Of a stretch of DNA of 64,000 nucleotides, positions 32,721 through 41,033 are shown in pieces (the stretch's first letter is position 1; the number at the start of each line of letters is the position of its first letter). A model generated the notes under the pieces. It was not told where the DNA came from. It saw only the letters and a list, made by a program, of their open reading frames with translations, and searched no databases. Both the position numbers and the translations under genes were made by a program. Origin of the DNA: Frigoribacterium sp. JB110 (GTDB taxonomy: Bacteria; Actinomycetota; Actinomycetes; Actinomycetales; Microbacteriaceae); contig NZ_FUIA01000009.1 in the NCBI RefSeq assembly GCF_900163665.1, forward strand, positions 62,001-126,000, written 5' to 3'.

Positions 32721-33602
32721 CTATGCGGTCAGCGTCTCCAGCAGCTCGCGGTAGCGGGCAACGGTGCGGTCGACGATTTCGGCGGGAAGCTGCGGGGGAG
32801 TGCCCTGCTTGTTCCAGTTGTCGGCGAGCCAGTTGCGCACGATCTGTTTGTCGAAGCTCGCCATGCGCTCGGCCGGTGTCGTGCCGGTCTCCCACGCGGT
32901 GCGATCCCAATAGCGTGAGGAGTCGCTGGTGAGCACTTCGTCCGCCAGGCGCATCACGCCGTCCTCGTCGAGGCCGAACTCGAACTTCGTGTCGGCGAGG
33001 ATCAGGCCCTTGGCCTCAGCTGTCGCCGCGGCGCGGGAGTAGATCGCCAGCGACTGGTCGCGCAGCTGGGCCGCGCGCTCGGCGCCGATGAGCTCGACCG
33101 TGCGCTCGTACGAGATGTTCTCGTCGTGCTCGCCGAGCGGTGCCTTGTACGCGGGCGTGTAGATCGGCTCGGGCAGGCGGTCGCCGTCGTTCAGTCCCGC
33201 GGGCAGCGGGATGCCGCACACCGTGCCGTGCTCGGAGTACTCCAGCCATCCGGATCCGGTCAGATAGCCGCGCACGACCGCTTCGATCGGCAGCATGTCG
33301 AGACTGCGCACCACCATTGCGCGGCCGGCGACCTCGACAGGCGATTCCTCACCCGTGAGGTGATTCGGCACACCGGGCCCGCCGTCTGCGCCCGCGAGCT
33401 GGTCGAACCACCACATGCTCAGTTCGGTCAGCAGCGCTCCCTTGCCGGTGATCGCCGGCTCCAGCACGAAGTCGAACGCACTGACCCGATCCGAGGCGAC
33501 GACGAGCATCTTCTCGTTGGTGCCGTCTGCCGGGCGGTACAGGTTGCGCACCTTGCCCGAGTAGAAATGCGTCCAGCCGGGAATCTGTGGGGCGTCGCTC
33601 AT
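32721..33602 (-). CDS. purC: SAICAR synthase
   Basis: A 293-residue phosphoribosylaminoimidazole-succinocarboxamide synthase, the step joining aspartate to CAIR in purine synthesis. Diagnostic: YSGKVRNLY near the N-terminus, ASDRVSAFDFV, VVRGYLTGSGWLEY, and the C-terminal DEVLTSDSSRYW. ATG 33602 is used with GATAAT six bases upstream on the minus strand (33609-33614), which fits a leaderless transcript. It stands alone, between the pxp genes and a membrane protein. The 33603-33797 gap holds a palindrome GTGCAGTTCTGCAC at 33740-33753 and a run of nine G at about 33768. Confidence 0.96.
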   Translation of the reverse strand: MSDAPQIPGWTHFYSGKVRNLYRPADGTNEKMLVVASDRVSAFDFVLEPAITGKGALLTELSMWWFDQLAGADGGPGVPNHLTGEESPVEVAGRAMVVRSLDMLPIEAVVRGYLTGSGWLEYSEHGTVCGIPLPAGLNDGDRLPEPIYTPAYKAPLGEHDENISYERTVELIGAERAAQLRDQSLAIYSRAAATAEAKGLILADTKFEFGLDEDGVMRLADEVLTSDSSRYWDRTAWETGTTPAERMASFDKQIVRNWLADNWNKQGTPPQLPAEIVDRTVARYRELLETLTA

Positions 33603-33797
33603 GTCCCCATTATCGCGGCCAGCCCCCGGTGCGCCGAACGCGCCTTCCGGACAGTGGTGGTCGGGTTCCGGCAGGGACGGACGGTTCGGGTGGGCGGGCT
33701 GCTTCGGGTGTGGCACATTGCGGTTCCCGGCGGGAGGTGGTGCAGTTCTGCACACGGGAATGGCCCGGGGGGGGGCGGGCGGACCGCATCACCGGTG

Positions 33798-34358
33798 TCA
33801 GTGCACGGTTGCGCTGCCGGTGTAGCCGTTGCCTGGCCCCGAGCCGAAGCCGAACGATTCGGCCAAGCGGGAGCGGCCGCCATCGCGATCCAGCTTCCGC
33901 TCGACGCGGCGCACGCTGGCGCGAGTCGGGAAGGCATACGCCGCGTGCAGCACGAGCGAGAACACGGCGCCGATGAGGAACGGAATCGCGCTGGGGTGCG
34001 CCGAGATCAGCACCGCGGCGAGGCCGACGAAGGCGGGCAGCTCGGCGAATGCCAGGCGAACGAACATGCTGGTTTGGAACCGGTTCACCGCAGTCGCGGT
34101 GGCACGGTCGGCCGGATCCGTCGGCGCGATCGCGACGACGCTGTTCCCCACCGTGACGATGCCGCCGGCCGCGGCGACGCCGGCAACGGCCGGCAGCGCC
34201 AGCCCGAGGATGTCAGGCATCTCGAACCAGTACTCGCTCGGAACGATGAGCGAGACCACCAGAGCGAACATCACGACGGCGGCGAAGAAGGCGCCGGCGA
34301 TCATACGCATTGCGGTCAGACGCGCCGTGGGCGACGCTGTCGGCATGTTCCCGGTCAT
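33798..34358 (-). CDS. Hypothetical four-helix membrane protein
   Basis: A 186-residue integral membrane protein of unknown function. Four hydrophobic segments are visible (IAGAFFAAVVMFALVVSLIV; LGLALPAVAGVAAAGGIVTVG; LPAFVGLAAVLIS; FLIGAVFSLVLHAAYAF). The C-terminus is basic then Gly/Ser-rich (RRVERKLDRDGG). ATG 34358 begins MTGNMPTASPTARL; the second methionine is an alternative. It is not obviously linked to purC or to the next gene. No catalytic motif is seen. Confidence 0.7.
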   Translation of the reverse strand: MTGNMPTASPTARLTAMRMIAGAFFAAVVMFALVVSLIVPSEYWFEMPDILGLALPAVAGVAAAGGIVTVGNSVVAIAPTDPADRATATAVNRFQTSMFVRLAFAELPAFVGLAAVLISAHPSAIPFLIGAVFSLVLHAAYAFPTRASVRRVERKLDRDGGRSRLAESFGFGSGPGNGYTGSATVH

Positions 34359-34446
34359 GCTCCGATTGTGTCGGCTGCAGTGAAGCGCGGCAACCGGCAG
34401 AACTCCCCATTCGCGAGTCGCCGCGGCGGGCCGGAAGCCGCAGGCC

Positions 34447-34815
34447 TCACGCGTGCACGAACCGGATCATCGCGAACCGGTCGGCCTTGACCGTCGCGAA
34501 CCGGAACGCGTGCGCGAACTGCACCTGCCCATCCGGTCGCCGCCACATGCCCCATGTCGCGCCCACTCTGCCGTGCGTCAGCGCCGCCTCGACGGCCCCG
34601 CCGGAGAGATCGCGTCGGATGCCGCGGAGTCGGTCGATGACGTCGGCGCCGACCGCGGCATCGAGCGTGCCGCGCGAGGCGATCTCGAGTCGCGTCTCGT
34701 CTGTGAGCATCGAGGCGACCTCGTCCCATTCCCCGAGCGCGAGCGAGCGCTCCCACTGCGCGAGCCGCAGGTTCTTGGGCGAGTTGCCGCAGTCTTCGAC
34801 GCCGGTGAACTCCAT
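34447..34815 (-). CDS. SnoaL/DUF4440-like protein
   Basis: A 122-residue protein with a nuclear-transport-factor-2-like pattern (RLAQWERSLALGEWDEVASMLTDETRLEIASRG, seen in pieces, then TWGMWRRPDGQVQFAHAFRFATVKADRF). Such proteins include small isomerases and many of unknown role. ATG 34815 lies seven bases after TACGCT on the minus strand, fitting a leaderless start; GTG 34845 would add 10 residues. Single gene with no evident partner. Confidence 0.65.
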   Translation of the reverse strand: MEFTGVEDCGNSPKNLRLAQWERSLALGEWDEVASMLTDETRLEIASRGTLDAAVGADVIDRLRGIRRDLSGGAVEAALTHGRVGATWGMWRRPDGQVQFAHAFRFATVKADRFAMIRFVHA

Positions 34816-34956
34816 GCGGGTCAGCGTACTCGGGATCGGCCTCACGATGCCGATATGCGCTGAGCGGCACCGCGGCCGTTCCGGCGCTCGCTGCTGGCGG
34901 CGCGGGCCGAATGGGCCGGATCGTCTGAGCGCGCTGATTCCCGACCGTCGCGCGGC

Positions 34957-35586
34957 TCAGCCCTCTGTGCGCGGGGCTCGTCGTCGCGCGAGCGGAGCCC
35001 AGCGGGCGAACAGTGCGCCGATCAGCAGAGCAGCGCCTGCGCCGACGAGGGCTCCGCCGATCGTGTCCGTCAGCCAGTGCACGCTCAGCACTGTGCGCGA
35101 CAGAGCCATCGAGATCGTCCACGCGCCGCCGATCACGATCATCCAGATCCGGGGGAAGACGAGGCACAGCACGATGGCCAGTGTGGCCGCGTGCGCCGTA
35201 TGCCCGGATGGGAATGAACCGAAATCGGACCCTACGAGCATGTCCTCTGGTCGTGCCCGAGCCACGAGGGTCTTGATGAGCTGCACCGCGCCCGTGCTCG
35301 CGATCATCGCGATCACAGCGAACGGCACGGCGCGCCAGCGGCGCATCACCAGGAGCAGCAGGATGAGTCCGAGCGGCACCGCCCACGTTGCGATCCAACC
35401 GCCTCCCGCATGATTGAGCACACGCGCGATGCCGACCACAGGAACGGCCGACCGCACGTCGGCCATCGCGCCGTTCCACCAGCCGTCGACCGCAGAGACG
35501 GCGGGGACGAGCACGACGGCTGCGCCGACGGCAGCGCCGGCGGCGAGAAGGGCGATCCCCGTGATCGCCAGTGTGCGCGGAGACAT
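34957..35586 (-). CDS. PAP2-family membrane phosphatase
   Basis: A 209-residue type 2 phosphatidic acid phosphatase. The three-part active site is KTLVARARP, PSGHTAHA and SRTVLSVHWLTD with the catalytic histidine. Six membrane segments are predicted, the first beginning just after MSPRTLAITG. ATG 35586 has CACAAT six bases upstream on the minus strand. Substrate could be phosphatidic acid or an isoprenyl diphosphate; sequence alone does not decide. Confidence 0.87.
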   Translation of the reverse strand: MSPRTLAITGIALLAAGAAVGAAVVLVPAVSAVDGWWNGAMADVRSAVPVVGIARVLNHAGGGWIATWAVPLGLILLLLVMRRWRAVPFAVIAMIASTGAVQLIKTLVARARPEDMLVGSDFGSFPSGHTAHAATLAIVLCLVFPRIWMIVIGGAWTISMALSRTVLSVHWLTDTIGGALVGAGAALLIGALFARWAPLARRRAPRTEG

Positions 35587-35692
35587 CGCACCATTGTGCC
35601 TGTCGCGGATGGGCACAGACCCGAGGGCGCCGTCGCCGACGCGACGCGGGAGTGCGACTCCGCGATCCTGCGAGCGCTCGCCGGCCGCGGAG

Positions 35693-36958
35693 CTACGCGA
35701 CCTTCGCCGCGATGTCGGTGCGGAACTGACCGCCCTCCAGCGTGATCCGGCTGATCGCCTCGTATGCGCGGGCGCGCGCCTGCGCGATGTCGGCACCGCG
35801 GGCGACCACGTTCAGCACTCGGCCGCCGGTGGCGACGAGCCCCCCGTCGCGTTCGGCTGTCGCCGCGTGCGCGACGTGCACTCCCTCGATCGCTTCGGCC
35901 TCGGCGAGACCGGTGATCGCGCGCCCCTTCACGGGTGACTCAGGGTAGCCCTCACTGGCGAGCACGACGGTGACGGCGACCTCGTCGGAGAAGGTGGGCT
36001 CGGGCTGGTCCTCGAGCGTGCCGTTCGCGGCGTCGAGCAGCAGCTGCGACAGCGGCGTCTCGAGGCGGGGCAGCACGATCTGGGTCTCTGGGTCGCCGAA
36101 GCGCGCGTTGAACTCGATCACCTTCACGCCGTCGTCGGTGATGATCAGTCCCGCGTACAGCAGGCCGATGAACGGAGTGCCCTCCGCGTCGAGCTGCCGG
36201 ATGACGGGAAGCGCGATCGTGTTCGTCACCTCGTCGACGAACGCGGCCTCGTCGCCGAAGCGGTCGGCGAGCCATGGCAGGGGGGAGTAGGCACCCATGC
36301 CGCCGGTGTTGGGGCCTTCGTCGCCGTCGAGCGCACGCTTGAAGTCCTGCGCCGGACTGAGTGCGCGCACCGTGTCGCCGTCGCTGAGGAAGAACAGCGA
36401 CACCTCAGGGCCGGAGAGGAACTCTTCGATCAGCACCGGACCGCCTGGCAGGTACTCCTCGGCGTGCGCGATGGCAGCCGCCCGATCCTCGGTGACGATG
36501 ACGCCCTTGCCAGCGGCGAGCCCGTCGGCCTTGACCACGTAGGGCGCGCCGAACTCGTCGAGCGCCGCGGCGGCCTCGTCGACGCTGGCGGCACGGGCGG
36601 CACGGCCGGTCGGCACATCCGCCTCGTCCATGATGCGCTTGGCGAAGCCCTTGGAGCCCTCGAGCTGCGCCGCAGCCTTCCCAGGGCCGAACACGGGGAT
36701 GCCGCGTTCGCGCAGCTCGTCGGCGACGCCGGCGACCAGTGGCGCCTCCGGGCCGACGACGACGAGGCCGATGCCGTTCTCATTCGCGAACGAGGACACC
36801 GCCGCACCGTCGAGCATGTCGACGTCGACGATCGTCGCGTCACGGGCGATGCCGGCATTGCCGGGAGCGGCGAACACCTCGTGGCCCGCGCCTTCGTCGG
36901 TGAGGGCAAGGACGATGGCGTGCTCGCGTGCACCGGAGCCGAGAACCAGGATCTTCAC
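35693..36958 (-). CDS. purD: Phosphoribosylamine-glycine ligase (GAR synthetase)
   Basis: A 421-residue ATP-grasp enzyme, second step of purine synthesis. It begins MKILVLGSGAREHAIVLAL, has the ATP-grasp motif YVVKADGLAAGKGVIV, the Mg-binding ARFGDPETQIVLPRL and ends with the usual C-domain (GRVLNVVARGADIAQARARA split). GTG 36958 follows TACCCT by seven bases on the minus strand; a GGGAGG is present but only one base from the start, so leaderless translation is more likely. Not in an operon with other pur genes. Confidence 0.97.
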   Translation of the reverse strand: MKILVLGSGAREHAIVLALTDEGAGHEVFAAPGNAGIARDATIVDVDMLDGAAVSSFANENGIGLVVVGPEAPLVAGVADELRERGIPVFGPGKAAAQLEGSKGFAKRIMDEADVPTGRAARAASVDEAAAALDEFGAPYVVKADGLAAGKGVIVTEDRAAAIAHAEEYLPGGPVLIEEFLSGPEVSLFFLSDGDTVRALSPAQDFKRALDGDEGPNTGGMGAYSPLPWLADRFGDEAAFVDEVTNTIALPVIRQLDAEGTPFIGLLYAGLIITDDGVKVIEFNARFGDPETQIVLPRLETPLSQLLLDAANGTLEDQPEPTFSDEVAVTVVLASEGYPESPVKGRAITGLAEAEAIEGVHVAHAATAERDGGLVATGGRVLNVVARGADIAQARARAYEAISRITLEGGQFRTDIAAKVA

Positions 36959-37122
36959 GCCTCCCAGGGTACTTCCCGCGGCGGGCGCCCATCACTCCGG
37001 AACGCAGCGCACGAGATCCGGAGGCGGCGATCTCGTGCACCGGCGGGATTCCGCGGGGCGGTCCTCATCTCGACGGCGTCGTGTCAGGGACGGCCGGATG
37101 TCGACCGTGCGAAAATCGAGCC

Positions 37123-39390
37123 ATGGCAGACATCGGCGTGATCCACAGCTCGCACTGGGGCGCGTTCCGTGCGCGCGTGGACGACGGCAGGTTCGTCGAG
37201 GCCGTGCCCTTCGAAGCGGACGGGCGCCCGGCCGACCTGCTGGAGAACATGCCGGGCGCCGTGCACGCGGACAACCGTGTGCTGCGGCCGGCGGTTCGGC
37301 GCGGCTGGCTCGAGGGTCGTTCCCGCGACGAGGCCCCGCGCGGCGACGACGAGTTCGTCGAAGTCGACTGGGACACCGCGATCGACCTCGTCGCCCGCGA
37401 GATCACCCGCGTGCACGACGAGCACGGCCCGGCGTCGGTGTACGGCGGCAGCTACGGCTGGTCGAGCGCCGGGCGCTTCCACCACGCGCAGAGCCAGCTG
37501 AAGCGACTGCTCGCCGCCAGCGGCGGGTACACGGGATCGACTGGCACCTACAGCCACGGCGCCTCGAGCGTCATCCTGCCGCGAGTGATCGGCTACGACG
37601 CCAACGTCGCCGATTCGCACACCTGGGACGAGATCGCCGAGAACACCGAGACCTGGCTGATGCTCGGCGGCGTGCCGGCACGCAGCATGAAGGTCGAGTC
37701 GGGCGGCATGGGCGCCCACCGCGGCGTTCCCGGCTTCGAGAAGGTGCTCCGCTCCGGCGTGCGCGCGATCAGCGTCAACCCGATCAGGGGCGAGTCCCCC
37801 GGCGGCGACGCGGTCGAATGGCTGCCGATCCGGCCGGGAACCGATACCGCTCTCCTCATCGGCCTCGCGCACACACTGCTCGAGGAGGGGCGCACCGACC
37901 TCGCCTTCCTCGACGCGCACACCGTCGGCTTCGACCGGTTCGCCGCCTATCTGCGCGGCGAGACCGACGGGACAGAGAAGACCGCCGACTGGGCGAGCGC
38001 GATCACGGGCGTGCCGGCCGACGACATCCGGACCCTTGCACGCGACCTCGCCGGAACGCGCACGCTCATCACGGCGACATGGTCGCTGCAGCGCGCTGAG
38101 CACGGCGAGCAGCCGCACTGGCTGACGGTCGTACTGGCCGCGATGCTCGGAGGCATCGGGCGCCCAGGCGAGGGCTTCGGCATCGGATTCGGATCCGAGG
38201 ACGGTGTCGGCTCGACGCGCCAGCCCTTCGCTGTGCCGCAGGCTCCGAAGCTGCGCAACCCGCTTGCCGGGACGGAGATCCCGGTCGCCCGCATCGTCGA
38301 CGCGCTGGAGAGCCCCGGCGCCGAGTACGACTTCAACGGCGAGCGCCGCACGTATCCGGACATCCGGCTCATCTACTGGGCGGGAGGCAACCCCTTCCAC
38401 CACCACCAGGATCTGATGCGCATGCAGGCCGCATGGCAGCGGCCCGACACCGTGATCGTGCAGGAGCCGTGGTGGACATCGACGGCGAAGCGCGCGGACA
38501 TCGTGCTTCCCGCGACGACCTCGCTCGAGCGCGACGACATCGGCGCGAAGTCGAACGACACCTGGATCCTCGCGATGAAGCGCGCCATCGACCCGGTCGG
38601 CGAGGCGCTCGACGACCGCGAGATCCTGCACCGGATCGCCACGAGGCTCGGGTGCGCTGACGCGTTCGACGAGGGGGCGACGCTGCGCAGCGTGTACGAG
38701 AAGTCGCGCGCGGACGCCGCCGGCCACGGCATCGAACTGCCCGACTTCGACGCGTTCTGGGAACAGGGGTACGCCCGGGTTCCCGCCCGCGCGCCGCACA
38801 GCCGCATGCGCGAACTCATCGACGGGGTGCCGGTGCCCACGCCGAGCGGGAAGATCGAGATCTTCTCCGAGACCATCGACTCGTTCGGCTACGACGACTG
38901 CCTCGGGCATCCGGCCTGGTTCGACAAGCACGAAGATGTCGCCGGTGCCGCCTATCCGCTGCGCCTGATCTCACACCAGCCCACCACGCGGCTGCACTCC
39001 CAGATGGACGTCGGTGCCCTCAGTCGTGCCGCAAAGGTCGCGGGGCGCGAGGCGTGCCGCATGAATCCGGATGACGCTGCCGCGCGCGGCATCGCTGACG
39101 GCGAGGTCATCCGGCTGTTCAACGACCGCGGCGCCTGCCTGGCGGGCGTCGTGATCACCGCCGACGTGATGCCAGGCGTCGTCGCGCTGCCGACCGGCGC
39201 GTGGCTCGATCTCGACGGAGAGTCCGGGCTCGAGCGGCACGGCAACCCGAACGTGCTCACCGCCGATCGCGGCACATCGAAGCTCGCGCAGGGCCCCACA
39301 GCGCAGACCGCGCGCGTCGAGGTCGAGCGCTACGCCGCCGAGCCCCCGCGCGTCGAGGCATTCGACCTGCCGCGGCTGTCCCCGCGCTGA
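37123..39390 (+). CDS. BisC/TorA-type molybdopterin oxidoreductase
   Basis: A 755-residue molybdenum enzyme of the DMSO reductase family, closest in layout to biotin sulfoxide reductase BisC. There is no twin-arginine signal and no N-terminal iron-sulfur cysteine motif, so it should be cytoplasmic and cluster-free like BisC. The Mo region is YGGSYGWSSAGRFHHAQSQL with the serine expected to ligate molybdenum. Cofactor-binding blocks include WAGGNPFHHHQD, QEPWWTSTAKRADIVLPATT and the C-terminal LISHQPTTRLHSQMD. It would reduce an S- or N-oxide such as methionine or biotin sulfoxide. No partner, chaperone or cofactor gene is nearby. Confidence 0.88.
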   Translation: MADIGVIHSSHWGAFRARVDDGRFVEAVPFEADGRPADLLENMPGAVHADNRVLRPAVRRGWLEGRSRDEAPRGDDEFVEVDWDTAIDLVAREITRVHDEHGPASVYGGSYGWSSAGRFHHAQSQLKRLLAASGGYTGSTGTYSHGASSVILPRVIGYDANVADSHTWDEIAENTETWLMLGGVPARSMKVESGGMGAHRGVPGFEKVLRSGVRAISVNPIRGESPGGDAVEWLPIRPGTDTALLIGLAHTLLEEGRTDLAFLDAHTVGFDRFAAYLRGETDGTEKTADWASAITGVPADDIRTLARDLAGTRTLITATWSLQRAEHGEQPHWLTVVLAAMLGGIGRPGEGFGIGFGSEDGVGSTRQPFAVPQAPKLRNPLAGTEIPVARIVDALESPGAEYDFNGERRTYPDIRLIYWAGGNPFHHHQDLMRMQAAWQRPDTVIVQEPWWTSTAKRADIVLPATTSLERDDIGAKSNDTWILAMKRAIDPVGEALDDREILHRIATRLGCADAFDEGATLRSVYEKSRADAAGHGIELPDFDAFWEQGYARVPARAPHSRMRELIDGVPVPTPSGKIEIFSETIDSFGYDDCLGHPAWFDKHEDVAGAAYPLRLISHQPTTRLHSQMDVGALSRAAKVAGREACRMNPDDAAARGIADGEVIRLFNDRGACLAGVVITADVMPGVVALPTGAWLDLDGESGLERHGNPNVLTADRGTSKLAQGPTAQTARVEVERYAAEPPRVEAFDLPRLSPR

Positions 39391-39420
39391 CGCAGGCCCC
39401 GCACGTCGGCTGCCCGGCTC

Positions 39421-39493
39421 GCGAGATGCGCACGTTTTCGACATTCGGGCGTCAGAAGCGGCGCATCTCGGCGAGAAGGACGCATCTCGGCAG
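39421..39493. repeat. Palindromic intergenic element, family 2 copy 1 (inverted)
   Basis: CGAGATGCGC at 39422-39431 and two inverted copies, GCGCATCTCG at 39461-39470 and ACGCATCTCG at 39480-39489, 19 bases apart. It matches, in reverse orientation, the elements at 56348-56415 and 60201-60280, including a GGGCGTCAGAA core. It begins 31 bases after the molybdoenzyme stop. Confidence 0.85.
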
Positions 39494-39515
39494 CGGGGCG
39501 CGGAGAATGAGGAGC

Positions 39516-39869
39516 ATGGTGCGGAAGATCCAGATGGGGGAGGGGCGCGCGGGTGTTGATGCCGTGCGCAGCGGCAGCGCCGGCAGAGCGGAGACTGCGA
39601 CGGCGGTGCGCTATCTGCTGCAGCTGCTCGAGGAGCGCGCGCCGGGAAAGAGCGTCGAGGTGAGGGTGCCGCCGTTCGGCGCCGTGCAGGTGGTGCAGGG
39701 CCCGCAGCACACCAGGGGCACCCCGCCCAACGTCATCGAGACCGATGCAGAGACCTGGGTCGCCCTCGCCACGGGTGCACTCGGCTGGGACGAGGCCGTC
39801 GCATCCGGCGCCGTCAGCGTCTCGGGCACCAGGGCGGACATATCCCCCCTCATCCCCCTTCGCCCGTAA
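39516..39869 (+). CDS. Sterol-carrier-like (SCP2 family) protein
   Basis: A 117-residue protein of the bacterial sterol-carrier family that is often encoded near purM-purF in actinobacteria. Conserved blocks: AVRYLLQLLEERAPGKSVEVRVPPFGAVQ in pieces, HTRGTPPNVIETDAETWVALATG, and the end SGTRADISPLIPL. A role in lipid or hydrophobic ligand binding is suggested by the family, but no ligand is known. ATG 39516 is used; ATG 39507 in frame is possible. GAGAAT seven bases upstream may be a leaderless -10. Confidence 0.8.
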   Translation: MVRKIQMGEGRAGVDAVRSGSAGRAETATAVRYLLQLLEERAPGKSVEVRVPPFGAVQVVQGPQHTRGTPPNVIETDAETWVALATGALGWDEAVASGAVSVSGTRADISPLIPLRP

Positions 39870-39923
39870 CGGACGCAGCCTCCGGTCGTCGATCTCACAG
39901 CTGCACGGTGTTTCAATGGAGAT

Positions 39924-40256
39924 ATGGATTCCCCCACGCCCGAATCGCGTTCTGACGAGTCCGTCGTCCGCACGCGGCGGGCGCCCAAGTACGGCGTCTT
40001 CGCCGTGCTCGGGGCGATGGTGGGCATCGTCGCAGCGCTCGTCCTCACGACGGTCTTCAACGGTACGGATGATCCCAGTCGCTACACCGAGGTGGAGTAC
40101 TCGACCGGTCAGGTGTTCGGATTCGTGCTGCTCTGGTGCGTGCCGGCCGGCATCGCCATCGGCATGCTCGTCGCGCTCATCCTCGACCGTACGGTCGGCC
40201 GCAGAACTCAGCAGGTCCGCGCCGTGCACGAGCTGACGGAGGACCCGGAGGACTGA
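39924..40256 (+). CDS. Small two-helix membrane protein
   Basis: A 110-residue protein with two membrane segments (about 24-44 and 67-88, YGVFAVLGAMVGIVAALVL and VFGFVLLWCVPAGIAIGMLV), joined by a polar loop, and an acidic C-terminus (HELTEDPED). The N-terminus is cytoplasmic by its charge pattern. ATG 39924 is used; TTCAAT lies six bases upstream. Its place between the sterol-carrier gene and purM is typical of actinobacteria, but the function is unknown. Confidence 0.72.
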   Translation: MDSPTPESRSDESVVRTRRAPKYGVFAVLGAMVGIVAALVLTTVFNGTDDPSRYTEVEYSTGQVFGFVLLWCVPAGIAIGMLVALILDRTVGRRTQQVRAVHELTEDPED

Positions 40257-40347
40257 ACTCCGGATGACAGGCCCGTCCCGCGAGCGACGCCGGCCTGTCC
40301 CGTCATGGCTGCCTCCTCGCGCCGCCGACCGGAGCGCGACCGCGCCC

Positions 40348-40926
40348 TCAGAACACGTCGGCGACGATGGGCCGGATGGTGCTGCCGAATGCGACGACGT
40401 CTCCTCGCAGCCCGTCAGAGACGGCGATGGTGAGCTGGCCGATCCACCACGCGCCCCGCTGGGCGAACGGGAGGATCTGCACCCGCAGCCGGAACGGGCT
40501 CGCCGCACGGCCCCTGCGCTGCTCCTCGGCCTGCACCGCATTGGTCCAGGTGAGGTCGGTCGTCTGATCCGCCGCTTCCAGCCGCTGCTGCGTGCGCTCG
40601 ACGAACGCGAGCACGTCCGCGGCCAGCGGTGCCGCAGCGCGGCGCAGCACCTCCGCCGTGCGGGGCAGTGCGATCAGCGTGCCGAAACCGTCGACGAGGT
40701 CGAGCGGCACGTCGGCGGGATGAGCCTCCGGCTCCACCGTCATCTGCCAGAACTGGTGCCACTGCGCTTCGAGCTCCTCGCCGGCGGGTTCCATCGACGT
40801 CGGCGTCTCACGCAGCGGCGGCAGCTCGGCCGGAATCCGGATGCCCAGAGCAGAACGCAGATAGAGGGCGGCGAGCACGGCGGAGTCCGTCCCCTCGTTG
40901 ACCCGCCAGGAGCCTGCCGTGTGCAT
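40348..40926 (-). CDS. Conserved hypothetical protein
   Basis: A 192-residue soluble protein with no family that I recognise. It begins MHTAGSWRVNEGTDSAVLAALYL and has a Trp-rich segment EAQWHQFWQMTVEPEAHP and a strand-rich C-terminal third (RLRVQILPFAQRGAWWIGQLT then VAFGSTIRPIVADVF). No signal peptide or membrane helix. TAGAGT lies six bases before ATG 40926 on the minus strand, so expression from a leaderless promoter is plausible. It is convergent with the gene before it and divergent from purM. Confidence 0.7.
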   Translation of the reverse strand: MHTAGSWRVNEGTDSAVLAALYLRSALGIRIPAELPPLRETPTSMEPAGEELEAQWHQFWQMTVEPEAHPADVPLDLVDGFGTLIALPRTAEVLRRAAAPLAADVLAFVERTQQRLEAADQTTDLTWTNAVQAEEQRRGRAASPFRLRVQILPFAQRGAWWIGQLTIAVSDGLRGDVVAFGSTIRPIVADVF

Positions 40927-41033
40927 GCCTCCACTCTATGCGTGCGTCGGGGCGCGGCATCCGGTGTGAGCACTTCGTGCGGACGGCTTTCCTGTGGTGC
41001 GGCGCTGCGGTGGTGGTGACGTAAGCTGTTCAG

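Noticed and set aside
33740..33753. Perfect palindrome GTGCAGTTCTGCAC between purC and the membrane protein gene
   Set aside because: No promoter or gene end is close enough to give it a role, and it has no second copy. Kept only as a note in the purC entry.
36928..37122. In-frame N-terminal extension of the molybdoenzyme, and similar upstream extensions of PPK2, pxpA, purF and the RND gene
   Set aside because: Family starts (for example MCGIVG for PurF and MATIDLNSDMG for PxpA) are further down and agree with promoter hexamers. The extensions read as Arg-rich noise.
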